A stretch of DNA of 9,905 bases from an uncultured Collinsella sp. (GCA_902494945.1 CABUVF010000073.1:1-9905); one strand, 5' to 3'. Positions 1-6,725 are shown, counted from the first letter of the stretch. Numbers and translations are program-made. Notes: generated by a model not told the origin, from the letters alone.

Positions 1-33
1 GAAGGGGGAGGCCTCGCGGCCTCCCCCTTTTTT
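1..33 (+). terminator. Rho-independent terminator of an upstream gene
   Basis: A perfect 10-bp stem (GGGGGAGGCC at 4-13 with GGCCTCCCCC at 18-27) closes a TCGC tetraloop. The flanking A residues at 2-3 can add pairs with the following Ts, and a run of six T (28-33) comes next. This is a textbook intrinsic terminator for transcription entering from the left, so a + strand gene ends just outside the window. By actinobacterial synteny (rpsA-coaE-uvrB) that gene could be rpsA, but this is inference only. Its position implies that coaE needs its own promoter or read-through. Confidence 0.9.
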
Positions 34-101
34 GCGTTTTATAGAGAGCTGTAATACAAGAACTCGCCTTCTCTTAGCTTGTCTTACTGTTTGGCTGTAT
101 T

Positions 102-132
102 TTGAGTCCTTCTTTTGTATTTGCGCGATAAT
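102..132 (+). promoter_or_regulatory. Possible sigma-70-type promoter for coaE
   Basis: In the AT-rich leader after the upstream terminator there is a TTGAGT (102-107, four of six matches to the -35 consensus) and a GATAAT (127-132, five of six to the -10 consensus). The 19-base spacing is longer than ideal. A promoter is expected somewhere in 34-150 because the terminator isolates coaE from upstream transcription. The surrounding 61-122 is very rich in T and C on the coding strand and contains no ATG, so I see no leader peptide. Confidence 0.35.
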
Positions 133-149
133 AACTCCCATTGGCGTTA

Positions 150-155
150 GGGAGG
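150..155 (+). promoter_or_regulatory. Ribosome binding site fixing the coaE start
   Basis: GGGAGG lies five bases before the ATG at 161. It settles the start there rather than at the TTG at 32, which would add 43 residues unlike the CoaE family and would begin inside the upstream terminator. Confidence 0.85.
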
Positions 156-160
156 ACTTG

Positions 161-802
161 ATGTTTACCGTTTTTGTCTTGGGCAATATTGCTTCGGGTA
201 AGTCGACTGCCTGCCGCTATCTCGAATCTCATGGCGCCATGCTCATCGATCTGGACGAACTTGCCAAATCGCTGTATGTGCCAGGCTCCGATATCGTCAA
301 TGCCCTCGCGGAAGAATTTGGCTGGGATATTTTGGACGAGGAGGGCGGCGTTCGCCGTAACATACTCGCTTCTCGAGCTTTTGTTTCTCCTGATGCGGTC
401 GCGAGGCTCAATAGCATTGTGCACCCCGTTCTCATTGAGCAGCTGTCACTGAGGATTCTTGATCCGGTTTGCTGCACGGTTTCTTCCCCCCGTTACCCCT
501 TTGCGGTGGTCGAGGTTTCTGCCCCGACTGGTTTTGAGGATGCATTTGGCTTGGCTGATGAAATTCTGGTCATCAGCGCCCCTTTGTCAGTTCGTCGCAA
601 GCGTGCTATTCAGCGTGGCATGGAGCCATCTGATTTCGATGCCCGTTCTGCTTGCCAGCCCGATGAGTCTGCGCTGTGCAATCTCGCTACAACGGTGATT
701 GATAATACCGCAGGTGATAATTCGCTCTTTGAGCAGCTTGACTCATGGCTTGCATGCCATGGGTTTATAGACACTGCGAATCAGGAGGATGCCGATGCCT
801 AA
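161..802 (+). CDS. coaE: Dephospho-CoA kinase
   Basis: This 213-residue protein is predicted to phosphorylate the 3'-hydroxyl of dephospho-CoA with ATP, the last step of coenzyme A synthesis, in the cytosol. The sequence opens with a short beta strand and a P-loop, GNIASGKST (residues 8-16; the kinase lysine is K14). An acidic LIDLDELAKSLY segment (D30, D32) follows, matching the substrate-binding DxD region of CoaE, and then LNSIVHPV (83-90), the family's LNxIxHP signature. Length is close to the usual 200 or so residues. No C-terminal UPF0157/GrpB-like domain is present, unlike mycobacterial CoaE. The middle (about residues 100-115, rich in Cys, Ser and Pro) is somewhat divergent. The last 8 bases overlap the next gene, indicating co-transcription and probable translational coupling. 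The family call is secure; activity is inferred. Confidence 0.93.
   Translation: MFTVFVLGNIASGKSTACRYLESHGAMLIDLDELAKSLYVPGSDIVNALAEEFGWDILDEEGGVRRNILASRAFVSPDAVARLNSIVHPVLIEQLSLRILDPVCCTVSSPRYPFAVVEVSAPTGFEDAFGLADEILVISAPLSVRRKRAIQRGMEPSDFDARSACQPDESALCNLATTVIDNTAGDNSLFEQLDSWLACHGFIDTANQEDADA
783..788 (+). promoter_or_regulatory. Shine-Dalgarno inside coaE that sets the transglycosylase start
   Basis: A full AGGAGG lies within the end of coaE. It abuts the ATG at 789 with no spacer but is six bases from the ATG at 795, so 795 is the more likely start. The protein then begins MPKTRFF and not MPMPKTRFF. Confidence 0.8.
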
Positions 803-1376
803 GACACGTTTCTTTGCGTGGTATCGCCTTATACCGCTGGCTGCCGTTTTTGCCTTCGGCCTTATTTCGCTCGTCTACTCGTATGCTCCTGCCGCCTTCT
901 TTAAGCCTTTGTATCCAATTGACTACGAGGCGTATGTAAAGCAATCGAGTATTTCGCATAATCTGGATCCGTATCTGGTGTGCGCTGTCATTAAGTCGGA
1001 ATCGAATTGGGATCCCGAGGCTGAGTCGAATCAGGGTGCTCAGGGATTGATGCAGCTGATGCCCGAGACTGCCCAGGATATGATCGCCAAGGGTCTTGTC
1101 GACGGTGGGGAGTATTCGGCCGACAACCTTAACGATCCGGCTACGAATATCGAGTTTGGCTGTGCGTACCTCTCGTATCTCTTAACGTATTTCAACGGGT
1201 CGACGGATAGCGCTATTGCCGCCTATAACGCCGGCATGGGCAATGTCGACGGATGGGCGCAGCAAAGTACGTCGCTGCACAATGCAATCACCTTTCCCGA
1301 GACGCAGGCGTATCTGATTCGCGTCAATAATGCCTGGGTTCGCTATAAGACCCTCTATCCCGATCGGTTCGTATAG
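795..1376 (+). CDS. Membrane-anchored lytic transglycosylase (SLT domain)
   Basis: This 193-residue protein is predicted to cleave the MurNAc-GlcNAc bond of peptidoglycan, forming 1,6-anhydro ends, outside the cell membrane. A basic N-terminus and one hydrophobic segment (about residues 12-32) look like an uncleaved signal anchor, as there is no lipobox. The rest is one SLT (goose-lysozyme-like) domain. It has the catalytic glutamate in IKSESNW (E69), the GLMQLMP motif (84-90), AYNAG (143-147), and a late FPETQAYLIRV segment matching the family's ETREY region. It has no LysM, SH3 or other wall-binding domain, so it is a minimal enzyme whose targeting must come from the anchor or from partners. 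It overlaps coaE by 8 bases and is followed 51 bases later by uvrB. The family is clear. The specific role (division, secretion-machine insertion or turnover) is not shown by the sequence. Confidence 0.9.
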   Translation: MPKTRFFAWYRLIPLAAVFAFGLISLVYSYAPAAFFKPLYPIDYEAYVKQSSISHNLDPYLVCAVIKSESNWDPEAESNQGAQGLMQLMPETAQDMIAKGLVDGGEYSADNLNDPATNIEFGCAYLSYLLTYFNGSTDSAIAAYNAGMGNVDGWAQQSTSLHNAITFPETQAYLIRVNNAWVRYKTLYPDRFV

Positions 1377-1396
1377 GACTATGCCTGCCGCCTGCG

Positions 1397-1402
1397 TATA
1401 CT
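1397..1402 (+). promoter_or_regulatory. Possible -10 element upstream of uvrB
   Basis: TATACT (five of six to consensus) sits in the 51-base gap before uvrB. No convincing -35 hexamer lies 16-18 bases upstream, so this is either a weak or activator-dependent promoter or chance. uvrB can also be read from the coaE promoter, since no terminator separates it from the transglycosylase gene. Confidence 0.3.
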
Positions 1403-1416
1403 GCAGATGTATGAGT

Positions 1417-1422
1417 TAGGAG
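1417..1422 (+). promoter_or_regulatory. Ribosome binding site fixing the uvrB start
   Basis: TAGGAG stands five bases before the ATG at 1428. The upstream in-frame ATG at 1407 would put this site inside the coding region and add seven residues, so 1428 is preferred. Confidence 0.8.
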
Positions 1423-1427
1423 TATCC

Positions 1428-3668
1428 ATGGCGGAATTTGAAGTAGAACGCGTTGGTGGTGAACTTAAGCGCTTTGGCGTTGAAGGCTCTGACGTGCCGT
1501 TTAAGGTCGTGTCTCCCTATGACCCTGCAGGCTCTCAGCCTGAAGCCATTGAGTCGCTTGTGCAGGGTGTGAGGGACGGAGACCGCTATCAGGTTTTGCT
1601 GGGCGTGACTGGTTCGGGCAAGACCTTCACGATGGCCAAGACTATTGAGGCCCTGGGAAAGCCGACGCTGGTCATGGCTCCCAATAAGACCCTTGCCGCT
1701 CAGCTTGCAAGCGAGCTCAAGGAGTTTTTCCCCAATAACTCCGTAGTCTATTTCGTATCGTATTACGATTACTATCAGCCCGAGGCGTATGTGCCGCAAA
1801 GTGACACCTATATCGAGAAGGATTCTTCAATCAACGAAGAGGTCGAGATGCTGCGACATCAGGCGACCGCATCGCTGCTATCTCGACGCGATGTGATTGT
1901 CGTCGCATCGGTCTCGTGTATCTATGGCATCGGCTCCCCTGAGGACTATGCGGGGCTGGCACCGAACGTCGACAAGAAGGTGCCGCTCGAGCGCGATGAC
2001 TTTATCCATGCACTTATCGATATCCAGTACGATCGCAATGACTATGATTTGGCGCGCGGTACGTTTCGGGTGCGTGGCGATGTCGTCGACGTGTATCCGC
2101 CTTATGCCGAGCATCCGTTGCGGTTTGAGTTCTTTGGCGATGAGGTTGAGCTTATCGCCGAAATCGATGAGGTCACTGGCGAGATGCTTCGCGAGTACGA
2201 GGCTATTCCCGTGTGGCCGGCATCGCACTACGTGACCGAGAAGCCCAAGGTTAAGGCGGCTCTGAAATCGATTAGCGAAGAGTGCGAGAAGCGTGTGGCC
2301 GAGCTCAAAGCGACTGATAAGTTGCTCGAGGCACAGCGTCTGCAGCAGCGCACCGACTATGATCTTGAGATGCTCGAGACGATGGGCTTTTGCAACGGTA
2401 TCGAGAACTACTCGCGTCATCTGGACGGTCGCAAGCCGGGTGAGCCGCCGTTTACCCTGATCGATTACTTTCCCAAGGATATGCTCTGCATCATCGACGA
2501 GAGCCATGTGACGGTGCCGCAGATCCGCGGTATGCATGAGGGCGATCGTTCGCGTAAGGTGACCTTGGTGGAGCATGGTTTTCGCCTGCCCTCGGCGCTC
2601 GATAACCGCCCGCTCCGATTTGATGAGTTTGAGGCGAGGATACCCCAGTTTATCTATGTTTCGGCCACGCCGGGCGACTACGAGCTGCGGGTGAGCCAAA
2701 ACGACGTGGAGCAGATTATTCGTCCGACCGGCCTGCTCGACCCCAAGATTGACGTGCGTCCGGTTCGCGGCCAGATTGACGATCTTGAGGACGAGATTCG
2801 CGAGCGCGTTGCCCGCAAGGAGCGCGTGCTGGTGACCACGTTGACCAAGCGCATGGCCGAGGACCTGACCGACCATCTGCTTGATGCCGGCATTAAGGTC
2901 AATTACATGCACTCCGATACAGCGACGATGGACCGTGTCGAGATCCTGCGAACGCTGCGCGAGGGAAAGATCGATGTTCTCGTAGGCATCAACCTGCTAC
3001 GCGAGGGTCTAGACCTTCCCGAGGTCTCGCTGGTGGCAATTCTCGATGCTGACAAGGAAGGCTTCTTGCGCAACCGCCGTTCGTTGATTCAGACGATTGG
3101 CCGCGCGGCCCGTAACGCCGATGGCGAGGTCATCATGTATGCAGACGTTGTGACCGATTCGATGAAAGAAGCCATCGAGGAGACGCAGCGCCGTCGCGAG
3201 ATTCAGATGGCATATAACGAAGAGCATGGCATTGTGCCTAAGACGGTGCGCAAGGCCATCAACGACATCTCAAGCTTTATTGCCGAGGCCGAAAAGACTG
3301 TGGGCTCGAAGGGACGCTCTAGGGGCGATTCGCTGGGTCACGGTGCGTTCTATACACCCGACGAAAACGGCGAGGGCGCCGCGCCGGAGACGGTGACACC
3401 CGAGCAGACGCTTGCCGAGCAGCTGGAAGGGCTACCGCATGACGAGCTCGTACGGATCGTCGAGACCATGGAGGAAGACATGCGTAACGCTTCCGCCGCC
3501 ATGGACTTTGAGGAGGCGGCACGTCTGCGCGATGCCGTCGTTCAGATTCGGGCAATGCTTGAGGGCGCATCTGAGGACGAAACGATCGAGCGTTTGCGTT
3601 CACAGGCTCGCAAGGGCTCTACCTTTGCTTCGGGCAGAAAACGCCAGGGTGCGCGATTCAGGAAGTAG
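1428..3668 (+). CDS. uvrB: Excinuclease ABC subunit B (UvrB)
   Basis: This is the damage-verifying helicase-like subunit of nucleotide excision repair. UvrA loads it on DNA, and it then recruits UvrC for incision. The 746 residues show, in order: Walker A GVTGSGKT (59-66, K65); the aromatic beta-hairpin region YYDYYQPEAY (112-121) used to clamp and probe the strand; DEAD-like box DESH (357-360); motifs V-VI including EGLDLPEVS and QTIGRAARN (555-563); the YxxAD-type segment near 571-576; and a C-terminal UVR domain (about 672-710) that contacts UvrC and UvrA. The protein is longer than the usual 660-680 residues. There is an N-terminal extension of some 20 residues, a Gly/Ser/Pro/Glu-rich linker (about 625-665) before the UVR domain, and a basic tail after it ending in KRQGARFRK. 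All catalytic motifs look intact. It is the last gene of the + strand group. The call is essentially certain. Confidence 0.98.
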   Translation: MAEFEVERVGGELKRFGVEGSDVPFKVVSPYDPAGSQPEAIESLVQGVRDGDRYQVLLGVTGSGKTFTMAKTIEALGKPTLVMAPNKTLAAQLASELKEFFPNNSVVYFVSYYDYYQPEAYVPQSDTYIEKDSSINEEVEMLRHQATASLLSRRDVIVVASVSCIYGIGSPEDYAGLAPNVDKKVPLERDDFIHALIDIQYDRNDYDLARGTFRVRGDVVDVYPPYAEHPLRFEFFGDEVELIAEIDEVTGEMLREYEAIPVWPASHYVTEKPKVKAALKSISEECEKRVAELKATDKLLEAQRLQQRTDYDLEMLETMGFCNGIENYSRHLDGRKPGEPPFTLIDYFPKDMLCIIDESHVTVPQIRGMHEGDRSRKVTLVEHGFRLPSALDNRPLRFDEFEARIPQFIYVSATPGDYELRVSQNDVEQIIRPTGLLDPKIDVRPVRGQIDDLEDEIRERVARKERVLVTTLTKRMAEDLTDHLLDAGIKVNYMHSDTATMDRVEILRTLREGKIDVLVGINLLREGLDLPEVSLVAILDADKEGFLRNRRSLIQTIGRAARNADGEVIMYADVVTDSMKEAIEETQRRREIQMAYNEEHGIVPKTVRKAINDISSFIAEAEKTVGSKGRSRGDSLGHGAFYTPDENGEGAAPETVTPEQTLAEQLEGLPHDELVRIVETMEEDMRNASAAMDFEEAARLRDAVVQIRAMLEGASEDETIERLRSQARKGSTFASGRKRQGARFRK

Positions 3669-3671
3669 CGA

Positions 3672-3707
3672 ACAGGCCCCGAGTTCCCTGTGGAGCTCGG
3701 GGCCTGT
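3672..3707. terminator. Long hairpin between convergent genes, probable bidirectional terminator
   Basis: A 16-bp stem (left arm 3672-3687 beginning ACAGGCCCCGAG, right arm 3692-3707 ending CTCGGGGCCTGT, one T-G wobble) closes a CTGT tetraloop. It lies four bases after the uvrB stop and 26 bases from the end of the - strand FAD oxidoreductase gene, so both convergent transcripts would form it. Neither side has a U-tract: the + side reads GTCGTT and the - side TCGCTA. It may act through pausing, Rho or 3'-end protection and not as a classical intrinsic terminator. Confidence 0.6.
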
Positions 3708-3733
3708 GTCGTTCGGACGCGGAGGTTCGTGAT

Positions 3734-5374
3734 CTAGAGGTCTGCTATCAGCGCCTCGGCGCAACGGATGCCGTCAGTGGCGGCACTCATGATGCCGCCG
3801 GCATATCCGGCACCCTCGCCGCAAGGGTAAAGACCCGGGGTCGACGCGGCGTGGCATGTTCGATCGCGGGTGACGGTGACCGGGGAGCTCGAACGCGTCT
3901 CCACGCCAGTGAGAACCGCATCGGGACGGTCATAGCCACGCAGTTTCTTGCCGAGCAGAGGGATTCCCAAACGAAGCGATTCGACGATATGCTGCGGGAG
4001 GGCATCGTCGATCGCCGTCCAGGTCACGCCAAGTGGATAGGTTGGTTTTACCTTTCCGGGCGCCGTGCTGGCGCGCCCCGCAAGGAAATCTCCGACGAGC
4101 TGTGCCGGCGCGTTCCAGTTGGAGCCACCCAGGCGATAGGCGGCTCGCTCGCAGGCGCGCTGGAGCTCAATGCCCGCGAGCGGATCATCACCGGGAAGGT
4201 CGTTAGGTGTGACGTTAACGAGTAGGGCGGCATTTGCGTTGCGCCCGTCGCGGGCATTGAGGCTGGCGCCGTTGACGCACAGATGGCCCTGCTCGGAAGA
4301 AGCCGCGACAACCTGTCCGCCGGGGCACATACAAAACGAGAACACGCTGCGGCCGTTGGGGAGATGGGCGACAAGCTTGTAGGGGGCTGCTCCGAGTGCC
4401 GGGTGCCCCGCCGAAGGGCCATATTGGGCACGGTCGATGTCGCGCTGTGGATGCTCGATGCGCACACCCATGGCAAAGGTCTTTTGCGCGAGGGCAACGT
4501 TATGTTTTTTGAGAAGCTCGAATACGTCGCGGGCGGAATGGCCGCAGGCGAGAATGAGGTGCTTTGTGGCGATTGTCTCGCTTGCGGTTTCTTGGGGCGT
4601 TTGGACATCGACGCCGGTAATGGCGCCAGATCCATCGGTTCGAATATTGACGAGCTTTGTTCGATAGCGGACGGTTCCGCCGAGTTGCTCGATGCGCTGA
4701 GAAATGTTGGTGACGACGGCGGGGAGGATGTCGGAGCCAATGTGCGGCTTAGCATCCCACAGGATGTCGCGAGGTGAGCCCGCTTCGACGAAGGTCTCAA
4801 GAATCAGTCGATGGGCGGGATTCTTGGTTCCCGTGTTGAGCTTGCCGTCCGAGAAGGTCCCTGCACCGCCCAGGCCAAATTGGATATTGCTTTCGGGGTC
4901 GAGGATACGCTCCTTCAGGAAGAGGTCGATTGCCTGCGAGCGGCGAAGCGCCGGGTCGCCCCGTTCGATAAGCAAGGGCTTCAGACCCGCTTCGGCAAGG
5001 GTGAGTGCGGCGAAAAGGCCAGCGCATCCGGCACCGACGACGACAGGGCGCTCTTTGGGTGCGCCGGAAACGGGGGAGGGGAATGAAGGCTCATTGTCGT
5101 CTATCGTGCGCACGCGTGAGCGGTCGCGCTCGGCCACGCTGCCGAGCACTGTCTGCTCGATGTCTGGGCTCGTCAGCTCAACACGAAAGCTCAGGATGAA
5201 ATGAACGTCTCGTTTTTTGCGGGCGTCGATGGACTTGCGGTGGAGCTCGATGGACTTGATCTCGGAGTCTTTGCAATGTAGGACGCGTTTGACGACTCGC
5301 TTGCCAACGATGAGGCAAGCTTTTTCATCGCCGGCCTCATCGAGCGACGCGTGGACTTGGGTGATTTCGATCAT
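3734..5374 (-). CDS. FAD-dependent oxidoreductase of the COG2509 family
   Basis: This 546-residue predicted flavoprotein, cytosolic and without signal or membrane segments, belongs to the uncharacterised FAD-dependent dehydrogenases (COG2509). An N-terminal domain (1-105) carries the family's RKSIDARKK segment (46-54). It is followed by the dinucleotide-binding fold with GAGCAG (114-119) and the ribose-binding acid in LLIERG (E137). NIQFGLGGAGTFSDGKL (163-179) and a C-terminal GEGAGYAGGIMSAATDG motif (about 517-533) are hallmark stretches of this family and probably contact FAD. The substrate is unknown. FCMCPGGQVVAASSE in the middle contains two cysteines that could be redox-active, but this is speculation. 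The start is set by AAGGAG six bases upstream; the longer open frame would read back through the terminator-like hairpin and into the preceding gene. It is third in a row of - strand genes after mrp and the BaiN-like gene, but may have its own promoter. Confidence 0.88.
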   Translation of the reverse strand: MIEITQVHASLDEAGDEKACLIVGKRVVKRVLHCKDSEIKSIELHRKSIDARKKRDVHFILSFRVELTSPDIEQTVLGSVAERDRSRVRTIDDNEPSFPSPVSGAPKERPVVVGAGCAGLFAALTLAEAGLKPLLIERGDPALRRSQAIDLFLKERILDPESNIQFGLGGAGTFSDGKLNTGTKNPAHRLILETFVEAGSPRDILWDAKPHIGSDILPAVVTNISQRIEQLGGTVRYRTKLVNIRTDGSGAITGVDVQTPQETASETIATKHLILACGHSARDVFELLKKHNVALAQKTFAMGVRIEHPQRDIDRAQYGPSAGHPALGAAPYKLVAHLPNGRSVFSFCMCPGGQVVAASSEQGHLCVNGASLNARDGRNANAALLVNVTPNDLPGDDPLAGIELQRACERAAYRLGGSNWNAPAQLVGDFLAGRASTAPGKVKPTYPLGVTWTAIDDALPQHIVESLRLGIPLLGKKLRGYDRPDAVLTGVETRSSSPVTVTRDRTCHAASTPGLYPCGEGAGYAGGIMSAATDGIRCAEALIADL

Positions 5375-5380
5375 CGAGGT

Positions 5381-5386
5381 CTCCTT
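5381..5386 (-). promoter_or_regulatory. Ribosome binding site of the COG2509 gene
   Basis: AAGGAG on the - strand lies six bases before the ATG at 5374. It decides the start over an open frame that continues upstream to 5545. Confidence 0.85.
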
Positions 5387-5390
5387 AGAT

Positions 5391-5424
5391 GCAAGAAAGA
5401 GGCCGCCCGGTGTCCCAGACGGCC
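5391..5424 (-). terminator. Terminator-like hairpin between the two flavoprotein genes
   Basis: On the - strand a 10-bp stem (GGCCGTCTGG with CCGGGCGGCC, two G-T wobbles, loop GACA, 5401-5424) is followed by the T-rich tail TCTTTCTT. It is suited to end transcription of the mrp and BaiN-like pair. It also sits inside the leader of the next gene if the TATAAT box just upstream is a promoter, so it could act as an attenuator. Confidence 0.65.
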
Positions 5425-5437
5425 CGAATGCGTTTTG

Positions 5438-5443
5438 ATTATA
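5438..5443 (-). promoter_or_regulatory. Perfect -10 box TATAAT before the COG2509 gene
   Basis: TATAAT on the - strand begins ten bases after the stop codon of the BaiN-like gene. No good -35 hexamer or extended TGn lies at standard spacing; AAGCAG stands 17 bases upstream. Transcription would begin near 5431, just before the hairpin at 5401-5424. It is plausible because the hairpin otherwise isolates the downstream gene. Confidence 0.4.
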
Positions 5444-5453
5444 GACTGCGCGG

Positions 5454-6725
5454 CTATAGGCTGCTTGCAGCGCGAATACCCGAGATCCAAGCCCATGCAA
5501 GGTTGAAACCGCCACAATCGGCATCGATGTCAAGTGCCTCGCCACAGATGTAAAGTGGGGCGCCTGCCGTGTTGCTCACGCAGAGGTTAGGAGCTGAGAC
5601 GCTTTCGATGGGCACGCCGCCGCGCGTGACCTGGGCCGAACGCTCCTCTGTCGTTCCCTCGACGAGCAGCTTAAAGTGCTTGAGGATTGAGACCAGGTGG
5701 ATGACATCGCGCGAGCCGGGATGGCACCGCTCGAATGTCGTACAGACGACGTGTGAGAGCTGCGGGGCGAGCATGCCGTCAAGCCAGTGGGAGTTTCGGG
5801 GTGAAAAATCGCCGAGCACGTTGACGCGCTGCTCGAGCGTATCGAGCAGCTCATCTTTGGAGAAATCTGGAAAGAAGTCGAGCAGAACAGTGTCGCCTTG
5901 GTTGATACGGCGAGAAAGATTGAAGGCGGCGACGCCTGAGATGCCGAAGGCACGGAACAGCACTTCGCCATCTTCTCGCCAGAGCTCTTCGTGACCGCGA
6001 GAGAGCGTTAAGCGGGCTCGGACGCGCAGGCCGTCCAGAGTTTCGAGCGCCGTCTGGTCACCGACGACAGATGCCGACACGGGGCACAGGACGGGGTGCA
6101 GGGGTGCCAAGGGAAGGCTAAACACCTCGGCGATGCCGGTGGGGTTGCCGCCCGTAGCGATAACCACGGCCCTTGCCTGCGGGGTATCGCTCGTGCGAGG
6201 AGTATCGGCTAGCGTCTTTCGAAGCGAACGGAGCTCCGTCTTTCGGTCGCCGTGCTTTTTGGGTTTGAGTACATGGGCAGGACGGTCGGTCTGAAGCGTC
6301 CAGCCTTCGGAAACCTTATGGGCCGCAATGACGTTAGCCCCGCAGAGCTGGGTGATACCCAGGCGCTCGCATGCATTGAGGAGAGCATCGCGCACCGACT
6401 CGGCGCGAAGGGAACGCGGGTATAGACGGCCTTCCTCACGGATTGTCATGATGCCCAGCGAGGAGAAGAAGCCCGTAAGCTCTCGTTCGGGCTGGGGGCC
6501 CATGACGGATTCGACGAAAGCAGGGTGGTTGTACCGCTGAGGATCAATCGATTCGTTTGAGAGATTGCAGCGGCCGTTGCCGGTCGCAAGGAGTTTAAGG
6601 CCGCACGCGACATCGCGCTCAACGATGCAGACGCTTTTGCCAGCGCGTGCGGCCGTAATGGCGGCGGCGAGACCCGAGGCCCCGCCGCCGATTACCAGGA
6701 CGGCATAGAAGGCGTTCGTGTTCAC
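5454..6725 (-). CDS. HI0933/BaiN-family flavoprotein (NAD(P)/FAD-dependent oxidoreductase)
   Basis: This 423-residue FAD protein is of the HI0933-like family (TIGR00275). Its members include BaiN, proposed to act on bile-acid intermediates in Clostridium scindens, but most have no known substrate. Visible motifs are the FAD-binding GGGASG (13-18) with E36 at the end of the second strand, KLLATGNGRCNLSN (44-57, the family's K-TG-GRCN-TN block), GRLYP (99-103), FGISG (260-264), TRGGV (367-371), and the C-terminal CGEALDIDADCGGFNLAWA stretch (394-412). The segment after ATGG (190-193) is shorter than the family norm, and a basic stretch (about 151-172) precedes it. The start is GTG, set directly against the TAA of mrp with GAGG five bases upstream; no in-frame ATG exists nearby and the N-terminus aligns with the family. 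It is therefore cotranscribed and likely translationally coupled with mrp. Being a family member does not show bile-acid activity. Confidence 0.88.
   Translation of the reverse strand: MNTNAFYAVLVIGGGASGLAAAITAARAGKSVCIVERDVACGLKLLATGNGRCNLSNESIDPQRYNHPAFVESVMGPQPERELTGFFSSLGIMTIREEGRLYPRSLRAESVRDALLNACERLGITQLCGANVIAAHKVSEGWTLQTDRPAHVLKPKKHGDRKTELRSLRKTLADTPRTSDTPQARAVVIATGGNPTGIAEVFSLPLAPLHPVLCPVSASVVGDQTALETLDGLRVRARLTLSRGHEELWREDGEVLFRAFGISGVAAFNLSRRINQGDTVLLDFFPDFSKDELLDTLEQRVNVLGDFSPRNSHWLDGMLAPQLSHVVCTTFERCHPGSRDVIHLVSILKHFKLLVEGTTEERSAQVTRGGVPIESVSAPNLCVSNTAGAPLYICGEALDIDADCGGFNLAWAWISGIRAASSL

Noticed and set aside
32..160. N-terminal extension of coaE from a TTG codon
   Set aside because: It would start in the T-run of the upstream terminator, and the added residues do not belong to the CoaE fold. 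The ATG at 161 has a proper ribosome site and puts the P-loop at the usual place.
1878..2912. 344-codon open frame antisense to uvrB
   Set aside because: It lies wholly inside a certain uvrB, has no ribosome binding site and its Leu/His/Arg-rich translation shows no domain. It is a codon-usage shadow.
4283..4777. 164-codon open frame antisense to the COG2509 gene
   Set aside because: No ribosome binding site, no recognisable domain, and full overlap with a well-supported gene.
4048..4800. 250-codon open frame on the - strand within the COG2509 gene
   Set aside because: It is out of frame with a gene whose motifs are continuous, and its Ser/Pro/Arg-rich product is typical of a shadow frame.
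5375..5545. 57-residue N-terminal extension of the COG2509 protein
   Set aside because: It would cross the hairpin and overlap the end of the BaiN-like gene. The ATG at 5374 has AAGGAG at ideal spacing and the family N-terminus begins there.
5454..6725. Naming the flavoprotein baiN and inferring bile-acid dehydroxylation
   Set aside because: The HI0933 family is broad, no other bai gene is present in the window, and this member differs around the ATGG loop. The symbol is withheld.
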